Assembly: GCF_019236175.1 (NCBI RefSeq)
Contig: NZ_JAFAJM010000014.1
Span: 359,847 to 423,846 of the forward strand
Direction of reading: 5' to 3'
Length of the DNA stretch: 64,000 bases
Source of the DNA: Chryseobacterium sp.
Lineage (GTDB): Bacteria; Bacteroidota; Bacteroidia; Flavobacteriales; Weeksellaceae
A model generated the notes under the pieces. The model was not told the DNA's origin. It did no database searches and worked only from the letters and a program-made list of their open reading frames with translations. Positions 50,355 to 60,973 of the stretch are shown one piece after another. The translations under genes and the position numbers were made by a program. How positions within the stretch are numbered: position 1 is the first letter of the stretch; each line of letters starts with the position of its first letter.

Positions 50355-52532
50355 TTAAAATTTATATCCTATTGATATTCTGAAATTTCTTGGCGCATCT
50401 GCCTGATAATAGTAATATCCTGCATAGGGTGTTCCTGAATATAAATATCTGTTGAAGACATTAAATACGTTCAGGTTGACTCTGAATTTTGAATTTTCCC
50501 AGGAAGCCCCTGCATCAAATTTTACATAATCTCCCATTTGTAAGGTATTGGTGCTTCCCCAATCCCAGCTGCTTCTGTCTCCCATATAAGTTCCTCCGAA
50601 GCTTAGCCCAAAACCTGTAAGCTCACCCACTGTAAAGGTATAATTTAACCATCCGTTCAGTGTATGTTTTGCATATCCCGGAACTTTGTCTCCTTTATTA
50701 GCTGTAGGGGTAGTTTCTGTGAATTTGTTTTCAGTAAATGCATAGTTAAATATGGCATTAAATCCTTTGAAAACTTCTCCTTTCAGATCAAATTCCACAC
50801 CCTGTGCTCTTGTTTTTCCAAGCAGAATAGAATATTTATAAGTAGGATCTGAAGGATCTGCAGTAATGGCATTGTCTTTATTAATACTATACAATGATAG
50901 AGTAGTATTCCATTTTCCGGCAAACCAGTCTTTTTTAAAACCAACTTCTACATTACTTCCGGTTACAGGTTTAGCCGTTGTTCCGTCTCTGAATAACCCT
51001 GCCTGTGGATTGAATGACTGATCATATAAAGCATAGGCAGAAGTATTATTGTCAATAGAATAACTTAATCCTATACGGGGAGTAATTCTGTTGGCTTCAG
51101 AAAGAGTCCCATAATTATTTTCTTTTACCGTTGTATAACGGGCTGCCAAAGTAAGTCTTAATGCATCATCTAAGAAACCCAGCTCATCCTGTAAATAAAG
51201 CCCGGTATAATTCTGGTCGATGGTACCTCCGGCTCCGGCTCTTACGGAAAGAGGCTTACTGGTGTCAAAAGGTTTATAAGTACCATTAGGTCCGCTGTAA
51301 GGGCTTCCTCCGTTGATATCATAATTGCGGGTATTTACATTATACCAGTATCTGTAATCAGGAGCTCCGTTATCTCCTTTTTCATTGTTTTTATCAAGAC
51401 TGTAATTCTGGTTCCAGTCTGCAATATACTTCTTACTTCCCAGATCCAGACCTGCTAAGATTTTATGAGAAACAGCTCCGGTTTTTACATACCCGTTTAA
51501 GAACAACTGTCCGAATTTCATTTCGTTGTTTGCTTCCCAGTAATTCAGACCACGAAGCATATATTGTCCTTCAAATTTTGTCGGCCAGATATCACTTCCT
51601 AAGGTATATTCATTAACATAAGTAAGCTGAGAGGTCAGTTTCCAGTTTTCATTAAACTTATGCTGTAAGTTTAAATTAATAGTATTATTGGTAACTCTTG
51701 TAGGATCAATACTCGGGTCCGTGATGCTGTATTCAACAGGTTTTGTAGCATAACCATCTGCACTGAATACATAAGCTGAGCCTACTTCAGTCATTTTAGC
51801 CTTCTGAAAGATATATTCAGCCGTTAAGGTAGTATTGTCAGTAAGATTAATTTTTAACGATGGGTTAATAATATATCTGTCGTTGAATTCGTTGTCTCTG
51901 AAACTTTTTTTGTTTTGAGCCATCAGATTCAGTCTGAATGCCACTTTATCTGTAATTTTTGTATCGATATCCGTTTCTCCCCGGTACATATTGAAACTTC
52001 CAAGCGTAACTCTTGCAGTTCCGTTAAGGGCATTCCCGGTAGGCTTCTTGGTTACAATATTATAGATTCCGCTTGGCTCTCCGTTTGACATTAAAAATCC
52101 TGACGGACCTTTGATAAATTCAATATGATCCACATAGCTCATATCCTCACTTAAAGGTCCCCAGTTGGAAGTAACATTTACGCCGTTCATAAATGCTGCC
52201 GCTCTGGATCCTCTCATATTTACTCTCGTATACATGTCTCCCCAGTGTTCAAGTCTCTGAGCTCCCGCTACGTTTCTTAGAACACCGTCGCTTAAAGTTG
52301 TGACTTGCTGATCTTCTAATGCTTTGTTGGTAATAATCGAAATGTTCTGTGGTATTTTTATAAGTGCTTCATCCAGGCGAAGAGAAGATGACCCCTGTTT
52401 TTCTACATATTTCTTATAATATTTCCCGTTGACTACAATTTCTTCAATATGATTAGATTTGGTGGAATCTTTCTCCTGTGCCGACATTAAGATAGAACCT
52501 AATAATGACGCACAGACCAGTACATTTTTCAT
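50355..52532 (-). CDS. TonB-dependent siderophore receptor
   Basis: A 725-residue receptor of the FhuE/FoxA/FpvA-like group (TIGR01783). The start at 52532 (MKNVLVCASLLGSILMSAQE) gives the signal peptide. The plug (about 30-165) shows the siderophore-receptor wording LDEALIKIPQNISIITNKAL, VAGAQRLEHWGDMYTRVNMRG, FIKGPSGFLMSNGEPSGIYNIV; the barrel ends in NFRISIGYKF. It is the first gene of the receptor-PepSY-receptor-PepSY block. A promoter box and a TGATATTTATCA palindrome precede it, fitting iron-responsive control. Ligand (hydroxamate or catecholate) cannot be told. Confidence 0.93.
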   Translation of the reverse strand: MKNVLVCASLLGSILMSAQEKDSTKSNHIEEIVVNGKYYKKYVEKQGSSSLRLDEALIKIPQNISIITNKALEDQQVTTLSDGVLRNVAGAQRLEHWGDMYTRVNMRGSRAAAFMNGVNVTSNWGPLSEDMSYVDHIEFIKGPSGFLMSNGEPSGIYNIVTKKPTGNALNGTARVTLGSFNMYRGETDIDTKITDKVAFRLNLMAQNKKSFRDNEFNDRYIINPSLKINLTDNTTLTAEYIFQKAKMTEVGSAYVFSADGYATKPVEYSITDPSIDPTRVTNNTINLNLQHKFNENWKLTSQLTYVNEYTLGSDIWPTKFEGQYMLRGLNYWEANNEMKFGQLFLNGYVKTGAVSHKILAGLDLGSKKYIADWNQNYSLDKNNEKGDNGAPDYRYWYNVNTRNYDINGGSPYSGPNGTYKPFDTSKPLSVRAGAGGTIDQNYTGLYLQDELGFLDDALRLTLAARYTTVKENNYGTLSEANRITPRIGLSYSIDNNTSAYALYDQSFNPQAGLFRDGTTAKPVTGSNVEVGFKKDWFAGKWNTTLSLYSINKDNAITADPSDPTYKYSILLGKTRAQGVEFDLKGEVFKGFNAIFNYAFTENKFTETTPTANKGDKVPGYAKHTLNGWLNYTFTVGELTGFGLSFGGTYMGDRSSWDWGSTNTLQMGDYVKFDAGASWENSKFRVNLNVFNVFNRYLYSGTPYAGYYYYQADAPRNFRISIGYKF

Positions 52533-52549
52533 GAAAGTCAAATTTTATG

Positions 52550-52557
52550 CAAATATA
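52550..52557 (-). promoter_or_regulatory. Candidate promoter of the siderophore-receptor block
   Basis: On the minus strand this reads TATATTTG followed by C, matching TAnnTTTG, with a leader of about 15 bases before the start at 52532. Confidence 0.5.
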
Positions 52558-52590
52558 TTATTTTTAAGTATTCTAAATAAATAATAAGAT

Positions 52591-52602
52591 TGATATTTAT
52601 CA
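52591..52602. promoter_or_regulatory. TGATATTTATCA palindrome, weak Fur-like site
   Basis: A perfect 12-bp palindrome about 35-45 bases upstream of the -7 box. It shares the TGATA/TATCA arms of Fur or DtxR-type operators but not a full 19-bp Fur box. AT-rich surroundings make chance possible. Confidence 0.3.
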
Positions 52603-52625
52603 TAAAAATATTGAATAAGCATAAT

Positions 52626-52661
52626 AAAAAACCGCTCCAGTCAATACTGAAGCGGTTTTTT
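52626..52661 (-). terminator. Terminator of secA
   Basis: AAAAAACCGCT...AGCGGTTTTTT with inner CAGT/ACTG pairing, 20 bp after the secA stop; T run on both strands. Confidence 0.9.
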
Positions 52662-52681
52662 AAAATATTATTAATTATTTC

Positions 52682-55600
52682 TTAGGCAGGAATTTCTCCT
52701 TTATATAAGAAAGAAATAATTTCTTTGTTTAATTTATCGATCATTTCACTAAATAAGTGGAAAGATTCCTGCTTATAAATTACCAATGGATCTTTCTGTT
52801 CGTAAACGGCACCTTGCGAAGATCTTCTAAGGTCATCCATCTCACGTAAGTGAAGTTTCCAGTTTTCATCTATGATTGATAACGTGATGTTCTTTTCAAA
52901 ATCATTCACTAAACTTTCACACTGTGTTTCATAGGCTTCTTTTAAGTCTGCAACAATGGTCATTGTTTTATGGCCGTCGGTGAAAGGAACCTGAATCATT
53001 TTGAACATCGAACCCTGATTTTGGTATACATTCTCAATGATAGGGAATGATTTTTCTTTCAACAGATTCAGCTTCATCTGATAATCTTCCTGAGCTGCTT
53101 TGAATAAAATATGGGTAAGATCCTGAACGTTTTTATTATTGAAATCATTTTGAGAAATCGGAGATTCCATCGTAAATGTTTTAATAATCTCGTATTCGAA
53201 ATCTTTGTAATTTCCTGTAGATTTTCCTTTCGCAACAATAGAATTGGCAACATCGAAAATCATATTCGTGATATCATATTTCAGGTGATCTCCGAATAGA
53301 GCATTCTTTCTTCTTTTGTAGATAACATCACGTTGCTTGTTCATTACGTCATCATACTCAAGAAGTCTCTTTCTTGTTCCGAAGTTGTTTTCTTCTACTT
53401 TTTTCTGTGCTCTTTCAATAGATTTACTGATCATAGAGTGCTGAATCACTTCACCTTCTTTATGACCCATTCTGTCCATCATCTTAGCAATTCTTTCAGA
53501 ACCGAATAAACGCATTAAGTTGTCTTCAAGAGAAACATAGAACTGTGAGCTTCCGGGATCTCCCTGACGTCCTGCTCTACCTCTCAGCTGTCTGTCAACA
53601 CGTCTAGAATCGTGTCTTTCCGTTCCGATGATAGCTAAACCTCCTGCTTCTTTTACCGCTTTGGAAAGTTTGATGTCGGTACCACGACCTGCCATGTTGG
53701 TGGCAATGGTTACCACTCCCGGTTGTCCCGCTCCGGCAACAATCTCGGCTTCTTTTTTGTGAAGCTTCGCATTCAATACCTGATGCGGAATTTTTCTTAA
53801 CTGAAGGGCTTTGGAAAGCAACTGAGAAATTTCAACGGAAGTTGTTCCTACAAGTACCGGTCTTCCCGCTGCTGTTAGCTTTTCAACTTCTTCAATAACG
53901 GCATTATATTTTTCTCTGTTAGTCTTATAAACTAAGTCTTGTCTGTCATGTCTTAAAATAGCACGGTTGGTAGGAATTACTACTACATCCAGTTTGTAGA
54001 TTTCCCAAAGCTCACCTGCTTCTGTCTCTGCAGTACCGGTCATCCCCGCAAGTTTGTTGTACATACGGAAATAGTTCTGAAGCGTAATGGTTGCAAAAGT
54101 TTGAGTAGCAGCCTCAATTTTTACATTTTCTTTAGCTTCAATAGCCTGGTGAAGACCATCTGAATAACGACGTCCTTCCATGATACGCCCCGTCTGCTCA
54201 TCAACGATTTTTACTTCACCATCAATTACTACATACTCATCATCTTTTTCAAATAATGTATAGGCTTTCAATAGCTGGCTCATCGTGTGAACTCTTTCAG
54301 ATTTTTCAGCAAAATCACCGAAAAGTCTTTCTTTAGCTTCGAATTCTTCTTCTTTAGATAAGTTTTTAGCTTCTACTTCAGCAATTTCAGTTCCGATATC
54401 CGGAAGTACGAAGAAGTTTGGATCGGAGTTCCCCTGAGACATGTATTCAACACCTTTATCTGTAAGGTCTACTTGATTGTTCTTTTCTTCAATTACGAAA
54501 TAAAGATCTTTATCTACAATCGGCATGTCGCGGTTATTATCCTGCATGTACTGAGCCTCAACTTTCTGAAGCAATGCCCTGTTTCCGCTTTCCGATAAGA
54601 ATTTGATGAGTTGTCTGTTTTTAGGAAGACCTCTGTATGCCTGAAGCAATTTGAATCCTCCTTCTTTTGTGTTTCCTGCTGCGATTAGTTTTTTCGCTTC
54701 ATTGAAAATGGCAGAAACCGTTTTTTTCTGAACTTCAACGATTCTGTCGATAGAAGGTTTGAGAACATCAAACTCCTGTCTGTCTCCCTGAGGAACCGGA
54801 CCTGAAATAATCAATGGTGTTCTTGCATCATCTACCAATACGGAATCTACCTCATCTACGATCGCAAAGTTCAATTCTCTTTGTACCAATTCTGAAGGTG
54901 AAGTCACCATATTATCTCTCAGGTAATCGAAACCGAATTCGTTGTTCGTTCCGTAAGTAATATCTGAGTTATATGCTTTTCTTCTTCCGTCGGAGTTCGG
55001 CTGATGATTATCGATACAATCGATAGACATTCCGTGGAACTGATAAAGAGGTCCCATCCATGCCGAGTCTCTTTTTGCAAGATAGTCATTCACGGTAACC
55101 ACGTGAACACCTCTCTCCGGAAGTGAATTTAAATAAATAGGCAATGTTCCTACCAAAGTCTTACCCTCACCGGTTGCCATTTCGGCAATTTTACCACTGT
55201 GAAGAATAATTCCTCCGATAAACTGAACATCATAGTGGACCATATCCCAAACTACAGGAGTTCCGGCTGCATCCCATGAGTTTTTCCAAACAGCTTGGTC
55301 TCCCTGAATTTCAACAAAATCTTTTCCTGCAGCAGCCAGCTCTCTATCCCAGTCACTTGCTGTTACACGGATTTCTCCGTTCTGAGCCCATCTTCTTGCC
55401 GTTTCTTTGATCAGTGCAAAGGCTTCCGGAAGAACTTGTATCAGAACTTTTTCTTCAATTTCGTATGATTCTTTCTTTAAAGACTCAATTTTTGAGAAAA
55501 GAGCTTCTTTCTCATCAACGTTTGTTGAATTCTTTATCTGCTCTTTTACCTGTTCTATTTGAGCTGTGATCTTGCTGGTTGCAGATTTTATATTCTCTTT

Positions 55601-55756
55601 AAACTCAGCCGTTTTTTGTCTCAAACCATCATCCGACAATTGTTGAATGTTAGGTTCTACAGCTTTGATTTTTGTTACAACTTTTTTTACTTCTTTTAGG
55701 TCCTGCGCTTTTTTGTCTCCCAAAAACCCTTTAAGAACTTTGTTTAAAAAACTCAT
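52682..55756 (-). CDS. secA: Preprotein translocase ATPase SecA
   Basis: A 1024-residue motor protein that drives secretory preproteins through SecYEG. Walker A is in [16 protein letters not shown] (about 187-202), the DEAD-like box in [20 protein letters not shown] (about 297-316), the second motor domain has [14 protein letters not shown] and [12 protein letters not shown] (about 690), and [27 protein letters not shown] sequence near 720. Longer than E. coli SecA (901), mainly through an insertion after about residue 350 and an extended N-terminal helix region. The C-terminal zinc-binding CxC...CH motif is absent: the chain ends at [12 protein letters not shown]. The helical scaffold and wing domains are intact. 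Confidence 0.98.
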   Translation of the reverse strand: MSFLNKVLKGFLGDKKAQDLKEVKKVVTKIKAVEPNIQQLSDDGLRQKTAEFKENIKSATSKITAQIEQVKEQIKNSTNVDEKEALFSKIESLKKESYEIEEKVLIQVLPEAFALIKETARRWAQNGEIRVTASDWDRELAAAGKDFVEIQGDQAVWKNSWDAAGTPVVWDMVHYDVQFIGGIILHSGKIAEMATGEGKTLVGTLPIYLNSLPERGVHVVTVNDYLAKRDSAWMGPLYQFHGMSIDCIDNHQPNSDGRRKAYNSDITYGTNNEFGFDYLRDNMVTSPSELVQRELNFAIVDEVDSVLVDDARTPLIISGPVPQGDRQEFDVLKPSIDRIVEVQKKTVSAIFNEAKKLIAAGNTKEGGFKLLQAYRGLPKNRQLIKFLSESGNRALLQKVEAQYMQDNNRDMPIVDKDLYFVIEEKNNQVDLTDKGVEYMSQGNSDPNFFVLPDIGTEIAEVEAKNLSKEEEFEAKERLFGDFAEKSERVHTMSQLLKAYTLFEKDDEYVVIDGEVKIVDEQTGRIMEGRRYSDGLHQAIEAKENVKIEAATQTFATITLQNYFRMYNKLAGMTGTAETEAGELWEIYKLDVVVIPTNRAILRHDRQDLVYKTNREKYNAVIEEVEKLTAAGRPVLVGTTSVEISQLLSKALQLRKIPHQVLNAKLHKKEAEIVAGAGQPGVVTIATNMAGRGTDIKLSKAVKEAGGLAIIGTERHDSRRVDRQLRGRAGRQGDPGSSQFYVSLEDNLMRLFGSERIAKMMDRMGHKEGEVIQHSMISKSIERAQKKVEENNFGTRKRLLEYDDVMNKQRDVIYKRRKNALFGDHLKYDITNMIFDVANSIVAKGKSTGNYKDFEYEIIKTFTMESPISQNDFNNKNVQDLTHILFKAAQEDYQMKLNLLKEKSFPIIENVYQNQGSMFKMIQVPFTDGHKTMTIVADLKEAYETQCESLVNDFEKNITLSIIDENWKLHLREMDDLRRSSQGAVYEQKDPLVIYKQESFHLFSEMIDKLNKEIISFLYKGEIPA

Positions 55757-55764
55757 AAATTTTT

Positions 55765-55880
55765 TGCTTTATGCTTAATGCAAGATGCTTTAAGCGTTTT
55801 AAATGACACGCTTATCGTGTAAATTAATATATAAAAAGGGCAAAAAAGCTCTAAGCATGCAGCCTAAAGCTTATCGCTTT
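55765..55880. repeat. Long imperfect palindrome between secA and the DUF2795 gene
   Basis: GCTTTATGCTTAATGCAAGATGCTTTAAGC at the left (about 55769-55798) is matched by a related inverted segment at the right (about 55845-55876) at about two thirds of positions, with a perfect ACACG-CTTAT-CGTGT hairpin at 55806-55820 inside. Same unit type (GCTTTA/GCTTAT) as at 28343. Fills the 125-bp junction. Confidence 0.6.
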
Positions 55881-55881
55881 A

Positions 55882-56103
55882 TTAATATTCGTCCTCGTTC
55901 CAAAGGAAATCTTCGTCAGTAGGATAGTCACTCCATACCTCTTCGATAGATTCATAAATTTCTCCTTCGTCTTCAATAGCCTGAAGGTTTTCTACTACTT
56001 CCATAGGTGCACCAGTTCTGATTGCGTAGTCAATAAGCTCTGCTTTTGTCATTGGCCAAGGTGCGTCACTTAGATATGAAGCTAATTCTAATGTCCAGTA
56101 CAT
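55882..56103 (-). CDS. DUF2795 domain protein
   Basis: A 73-residue acidic protein with the DUF2795 pattern: LELASYLSDAPWPMTKAELI at about 4-23, DYAIRTGAPMEVVENLQAIED at about 25-45, and a very acidic tail (DEDFLWNEDEY). It is a small, highly conserved family in Bacteroidota with unknown function. It lies upstream of secA on the same strand, separated by the long palindrome. Cotranscription is likely. Confidence 0.88.
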   Translation of the reverse strand: MYWTLELASYLSDAPWPMTKAELIDYAIRTGAPMEVVENLQAIEDEGEIYESIEEVWSDYPTDEDFLWNEDEY

Positions 56104-56238
56104 AATTTTCTAATTTTTTGCAAAAGTATAAAAATAGGTTATATAATAAGCTTTTTTATACTTGATTTTCAATTCTTTTTATAATTTTTTCTTATAAATG
56201 TCTGTCACTACTGAGTGTCAGGGGTGTCAGAAATTTAC

Positions 56239-57267
56239 TTAATGTCGTTTTCTCAAAAACCATTCCATAAATTTTTTTATGCCATTTTGGAAGTCTATCT
56301 GAGGTTCATACCCTATTAATGTCTTCGATTTGGCAATATCTGCATTCGTTTTTCGGACATCTCCCGGCTGCATTGGCAGATTTTTTCTGATGGCAGTCTT
56401 TCCCAAAGCTTCTTCTATCGTGTTTACCATTTCAGATAAACTGATCACCTGATTTTCGCCTAAATTCAGAATTTCATAAACCCCGGAATGGCTCTCCAGA
56501 TAAAGAACAGATTTGATAATTCCATCGATAATATCATCAATATACGTGTAGTCTCTTGCTGTATTTCCATCACCATAGAAAGGAATTTCATGACCCTGGG
56601 AAATGAGCTTTGTAAACTTGTGTATTGCAAGGTCAGGTCTTTGTCTCGGTCCATATACCGTAAAGAATCTCAGCTGGATCATATCAATATGATAAAGATC
56701 GTGGTATACATGCCCCAGAATTTCTCCGCATTTTTTGGTGGCGGCATAAGGCGAAATCGGATTATCTACATTATCTGTTTCTGAAAAAGGGATTTTTTCA
56801 TTATTTCCGTAAACGCTTGAAGAAGAGGCGCAAATGAATTTATTGATATTGAAATCTTTACATAATTCCCAAAGATTCATACTTCCCCTTACATTTACTT
56901 CCTCATATTCCAATGGCCGTTCAATAGAAGGACGAACACCGGCGAGGGCAGCCAGATGAATGACCATGTCAATATGGTGGTTTTGAAAAATCATTTCAAG
57001 ACCTTTTTTGTCTCTGATATCCTGATAGTAAAGGGAATATTGAGCAGAATCAGAGCAGGATATCAGGTGCTGTATATCAGCCTCTTTGTCAGAGAACTCA
57101 AAATCCGAATTTATACCAATAGACTCTAAAGTATTTTTGATTTTAGTCCGATAGCTATAGAAATCATCAAAATTGTCAATGTTTATGACAGAATGTCCAT
57201 TTCTTAATAATCGTTCAATTAAATGGGAACCAATGAAGCCACTACCTCCAGTTATAAGATAAATCAT
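56239..57267 (-). CDS. NAD-dependent epimerase/dehydratase (UDP-glucuronate 4-epimerase-like)
   Basis: A 342-residue extended SDR. The Rossmann motif ITGGSGFIGSHLIERLL is at about 4-20, the catalytic Tyr/Lys in PISPYAATKKCGE (Tyr about 176), and the substrate region shows QLRFFTVYGPRQRPDLAIHK at about 200-220 and YGDGNTARDYTYIDDIIDGI. The combination GPRQRPDLA is characteristic of UDP-glucuronate 4-epimerases and related capsule enzymes. No glycosyltransferase neighbours are in the window, so pathway assignment stays open. Confidence 0.88.
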   Translation of the reverse strand: MIYLITGGSGFIGSHLIERLLRNGHSVINIDNFDDFYSYRTKIKNTLESIGINSDFEFSDKEADIQHLISCSDSAQYSLYYQDIRDKKGLEMIFQNHHIDMVIHLAALAGVRPSIERPLEYEEVNVRGSMNLWELCKDFNINKFICASSSSVYGNNEKIPFSETDNVDNPISPYAATKKCGEILGHVYHDLYHIDMIQLRFFTVYGPRQRPDLAIHKFTKLISQGHEIPFYGDGNTARDYTYIDDIIDGIIKSVLYLESHSGVYEILNLGENQVISLSEMVNTIEEALGKTAIRKNLPMQPGDVRKTNADIAKSKTLIGYEPQIDFQNGIKKFMEWFLRKRH

Positions 57268-57357
57268 CTGTGATTTTTTATGAATACAAAAATATAAATT
57301 TTACTTTTTGAAAAATATAATCATTAAATTTACTTAAAAAAGTAATATAAATATAAT

Positions 57358-58155
57358 ATGCAGTTTCAAGGGCAAATTTTAAAAATGACAAGCTATGATG
57401 CACAACCTATCCAATACTACCTTAATCTTTCAGGGGATCTGATCCATATGAATGAGTTATTTGGAAAGGAAATAAGCATTAAACATATCGGATTTCAATG
57501 TGTGAACTGTGGAGAAGATAAACCGATTTACAGAATGGGGTTCTGCAAAAATTGTTTCTTTGAAAGTCCTTATGCCAGTGATACCATTATCCGTCCGGAA
57601 CTTTCTACTGCTCATTTAGGAGTGGCGGAAAGAGATTTGGAAATCGAAAAAGAAATCCAGCTTCAGCCACACACCGTTTATTTAGCATATACCGGAGATG
57701 TCAAAGTGGGAGTAACCAGAAATACCCAGATTCCTACCAGATGGATTGATCAGGGGGCTACTTTTGCTTTACCGATTGCCAGAACCGAAAACAGATATGA
57801 GGCAGGAATGATAGAGGTGGCCTTAAAAGATCATTTACCTGATAAAACCAATTGGAGAAAAATGCTTCAGGATGACTTCGAAGGAGAAATTGATCTTGCG
57901 GATTTCAGACAAAAGATCAAAGAATATTTTCCTGAAGACTTCCAGAAATTCTATAGTGAAGGAGAGGAGTTATGGAGATTTGATTACCCTTTTGAAAAAC
58001 CGGAAAAAGTTTCTTCATTTACTTTAGATAAAAAACCTGAATTTACAGGAAGGTTGAAAGGTATTAAAGGACAGTACCTGGGGTTTGAAGGCGGAAATTT
58101 TATCAATGTAAGAGGACACGAAGGCTATGTCATAGAACTGGAGATCAGGAACTGA
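57358..58155 (+). CDS. DUF2797 family protein
   Basis: A 265-residue protein. A four-Cys zinc-ribbon-like site (C48-x2-C51 ... C63-x2-C66) lies in FQCVNCGEDKPIYRMGFCKN. The central region begins with LQPHTVYLAYTGDVKVGVTRN (about 102-122), reminiscent of the GIY-YIG nuclease fold (VYLA...KVGVT, then WIDQGA), with the family-typical QIPTRWIDQGAT. DUF2797 has no established function. The downstream AsmA-like gene starts 33 bp later in the same direction. Confidence 0.85.
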   Translation: MQFQGQILKMTSYDAQPIQYYLNLSGDLIHMNELFGKEISIKHIGFQCVNCGEDKPIYRMGFCKNCFFESPYASDTIIRPELSTAHLGVAERDLEIEKEIQLQPHTVYLAYTGDVKVGVTRNTQIPTRWIDQGATFALPIARTENRYEAGMIEVALKDHLPDKTNWRKMLQDDFEGEIDLADFRQKIKEYFPEDFQKFYSEGEELWRFDYPFEKPEKVSSFTLDKKPEFTGRLKGIKGQYLGFEGGNFINVRGHEGYVIELEIRN

Positions 58156-58188
58156 TCTGCTTAAAAAATACAAAACCAAATCACCAAT

Positions 58189-60852
58189 ATGAAAAAATGG
58201 GTAAAAAGACTATTAATAAGTTTCGGAATTGTGGCAGGGATTCTTCTTGCTGCCAATTTCGGACTGAATTTTTGGCTTAAAACCCAGCTTCCTGACTATA
58301 TTAAAAGGAATACAGACTATAAAGTTTCCTATACAAGCTTAGCTGTTGACCTTGGTACCGGAAATGTTTTAGCTACAGGAATCTCGGTTAATAATAAAAA
58401 CCCTCAAAATATCAATGTAATAGGCCTACAGGGAACAATTGATACATTAAAGATCAGCAGATTCGGAATTTATGATGCGATTTTTAACAAAAGAATCAGT
58501 TCTTCTGACCTCCTCTTGGCTAAACCTAATCTGAATGTGGTTTTGGCCAAACCTGTCGATCGTCGTACAGGGAAAAAAAGAAGCCCTTTTCTATTTGAGA
58601 ATATTAGAATCAATCAAGGAACGATTGCTATTTTCAGGCACACCAAACAAAAATTTCTATCAGTACAGCAGTTAGACCTGTTTGTGGAAAACCTGCAGAT
58701 GACGGAAGAATCTGTAGAAGATCGGTTGCCTGTAGTGTTTGACAGTTATAGTATACAAGGGAAAAACTTTTTTTTCCGCCCCGATGAAGTGTACGCTGTA
58801 ACAATGGCTGCTATTAATACTGAAAACGGGCAGATGTCTGTTGATAATTTCCGCCTGATTCCGCTTTTGTCTTTTGATCAGTTTAAAAAATTCTATCCTA
58901 AGAAACCGCAATTGTTTGAGTTGACCATTCCTAAAACAGAGTTTAAAGATGTGGTTTTGAGTAAAAATAAAATAGCGCTTACCAATGCTGATTTTCAAAA
59001 CCCAATTTTTACAGTATATAATACAGGAGTAAAAACTAAAAAAGAAGCAAAAAAATCCAATTTTGAAGTTAATTTAGAAAATATAAAATGCAACAATGCC
59101 GTCGTTAAGATTAATAAACCTGACGGAAATAATCTCCTTTCTGCAGAAAATCTTAATTTAAATGTCAGGAAACTTGTATTTGACCAGGAAACATCCGGAA
59201 AGGTTATTCCTGTCGCCTATAAAGATTTTACTTTTTCAGGAAAGAATATTGTGTATGCCGATCATCAGAATGTAAATGTCGGAAGTATTGCGCTAAAACC
59301 CACAAGCGGGGAAATCAGAGATATTATACTGAAGCCTGGTTCTGCCGCAGACGGAAAAACGACCCTGGATATTAAGTCCAGCCAGATAGCATTCAATATT
59401 AACAGACTGGATTTTATTGATAAAAAACTGGTATTGGATATTAAAGATGTTCTTTTTGAAAATGTAAACGGAACAATCTATGCAGGGGGCAATAGACAAA
59501 ATAAAAATCCTGAACCGGGCATTATTCATTCCGTTCTGGTAAGGAAAATGTCTCTGAAGAATTCGAATATTACCTATGATAAGGGAAAAGAACCCTTAGT
59601 TTTTCATGATTTAAATGCAACGGTAAATCATATTGAAATTGCTCCCGAAGCAAATAGTCAAAGACTTTCTTTACATGTAAAAGATTACTTCCTGACCACC
59701 AGAAACTTTGCGTATACAACACCGTTCTATCACATGAGCCTGGGCCTTCTGAAATTGAATAAAAATAAAATTCAGATCAATAATTTTACGATGAAACCTA
59801 TCGTTTCGAGATCACAGTTTATCAAAATGATACCTGTTGAGAGGGATCTTTATGATTTGAAAGCCGGACAGCTTACTGCAGAAGGAAATTGGGACCTGTT
59901 TTCTCAGAATAAATTTGTAAACGCTTCCCATGTGATGATCCAGTCCGCAAATGCCAATATTTTCAGAAGTAAAATTCCTAAAGATGATCCTAAGATCAAA
60001 GCATTGTACTCAAAGATGCTTCGTTCAATTAAAATTCCGATGACAATTGCCGATTTGGATTTGAAAAATTCCGTTCTGGTGTATGAAGAAGATACTCCGG
60101 AAAGTATGGGCCCCGGAAAATTAACATTCAGCAACTTTGATATGCATGTCAAAAACCTGAATTCTGCCAAAGAAAAAGGAAAGCCAACCAAAGTGGATAT
60201 TAAAATCAATTGCTCATTTATGAACCTTGCACCGCTATCTGTACACTGGAATTTTGATGTAGCGGATCAAAGCGACGCTTTCGGTATTTCCGGAAAAACA
60301 GCCAATCTTCCGGCAAGCGGGATCAATCCTTTTATAAGGCCCTATCTTCACGTAACGGCAACTGCAGGTACTATTCAGGAAATGTATTTTAACTTCAAAG
60401 GAAATCCGAAAGGATTACACGGAACATTTAATTTAAAACATAAAGACCTTAAAATTGCTGTTTTAAATAAACATAATCACGAAAAAAAAGGCTTTCTGAC
60501 AGCTGTTGCCAATGTTTTTCTGAAATCAGATTCTGGAAATTTCCCTGAATCGGTAACCGTAGAAAATGTAGAACGCGATCCCACCAAATCATTCTTTAAC
60601 CTTTTCTGGAGAGGAATTGAGCAGGGTTTGAAAAAAACCTTAATAGGAAAGAATGTAGAAAAAACAGAGAAAAAAGTAAAAAAAGCAGTTTCTTCAGTAA
60701 AGGATATGAAAAAATCCGTAAAAGAAATTAAAAAAGAAATAAAAAATACTAAAGAAAAAAAATCTTCATCCCAACCGGAAGAAGGGCAGAAAGAAAAGAA
60801 AGGCTTTCTGAATAATATTTTTAAGAAAAAAGAGGCTTCCGAAAAAGAATGA
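58189..60852 (+). CDS. Large AsmA-like membrane-anchored protein
   Basis: An 887-residue protein with one N-terminal membrane helix (about 7-28, LLISFGIVAGILLAANFGL) followed by about 770 residues of regular beta-rich sequence, in which segments such as LLAKPNLNVVLAKP, SENLNLNVRKLVFDQ-type and VLVRKMSLKNSNITYDKG recur. This is the layout of AsmA/YhjG/TamB-like proteins that build a long beta-helical groove for lipid transport across the periplasm. The C-terminal 70 residues are extremely Lys/Glu-rich (about 820-887). No family motif is exact, so the AsmA assignment is by architecture. Intermembrane lipid transport is inference. Confidence 0.7.
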   Translation: MKKWVKRLLISFGIVAGILLAANFGLNFWLKTQLPDYIKRNTDYKVSYTSLAVDLGTGNVLATGISVNNKNPQNINVIGLQGTIDTLKISRFGIYDAIFNKRISSSDLLLAKPNLNVVLAKPVDRRTGKKRSPFLFENIRINQGTIAIFRHTKQKFLSVQQLDLFVENLQMTEESVEDRLPVVFDSYSIQGKNFFFRPDEVYAVTMAAINTENGQMSVDNFRLIPLLSFDQFKKFYPKKPQLFELTIPKTEFKDVVLSKNKIALTNADFQNPIFTVYNTGVKTKKEAKKSNFEVNLENIKCNNAVVKINKPDGNNLLSAENLNLNVRKLVFDQETSGKVIPVAYKDFTFSGKNIVYADHQNVNVGSIALKPTSGEIRDIILKPGSAADGKTTLDIKSSQIAFNINRLDFIDKKLVLDIKDVLFENVNGTIYAGGNRQNKNPEPGIIHSVLVRKMSLKNSNITYDKGKEPLVFHDLNATVNHIEIAPEANSQRLSLHVKDYFLTTRNFAYTTPFYHMSLGLLKLNKNKIQINNFTMKPIVSRSQFIKMIPVERDLYDLKAGQLTAEGNWDLFSQNKFVNASHVMIQSANANIFRSKIPKDDPKIKALYSKMLRSIKIPMTIADLDLKNSVLVYEEDTPESMGPGKLTFSNFDMHVKNLNSAKEKGKPTKVDIKINCSFMNLAPLSVHWNFDVADQSDAFGISGKTANLPASGINPFIRPYLHVTATAGTIQEMYFNFKGNPKGLHGTFNLKHKDLKIAVLNKHNHEKKGFLTAVANVFLKSDSGNFPESVTVENVERDPTKSFFNLFWRGIEQGLKKTLIGKNVEKTEKKVKKAVSSVKDMKKSVKEIKKEIKNTKEKKSSSQPEEGQKEKKGFLNNIFKKKEASEKE

Positions 60853-60855
60853 CCC

Positions 60856-60949
60856 TTAAACCATTAAGAATGAGATAATAAATGTTGGTCTTTCTGTTGG
60901 CGTGAAACAAAATTTTTTATATTTAGTTAAAACAGTCCTAATGGTTTAA
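60856..60949. repeat. 11-bp inverted repeat spanning a convergent intergenic gap
   Basis: TTAAACCATTA (60856-60866) and TAATGGTTTAA (60939-60949) are perfect inverted copies 72 bases apart, just after the AsmA-like stop. Loop too long for a simple terminator. Confidence 0.35.
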
Positions 60950-60973
60950 AAATCAATATTTATTTCTATAAGG

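Noticed and set aside
57358..58155. GIY-YIG endonuclease
   Set aside because: The strand pattern is suggestive but catalytic residues are not clear; kept as DUF2797.
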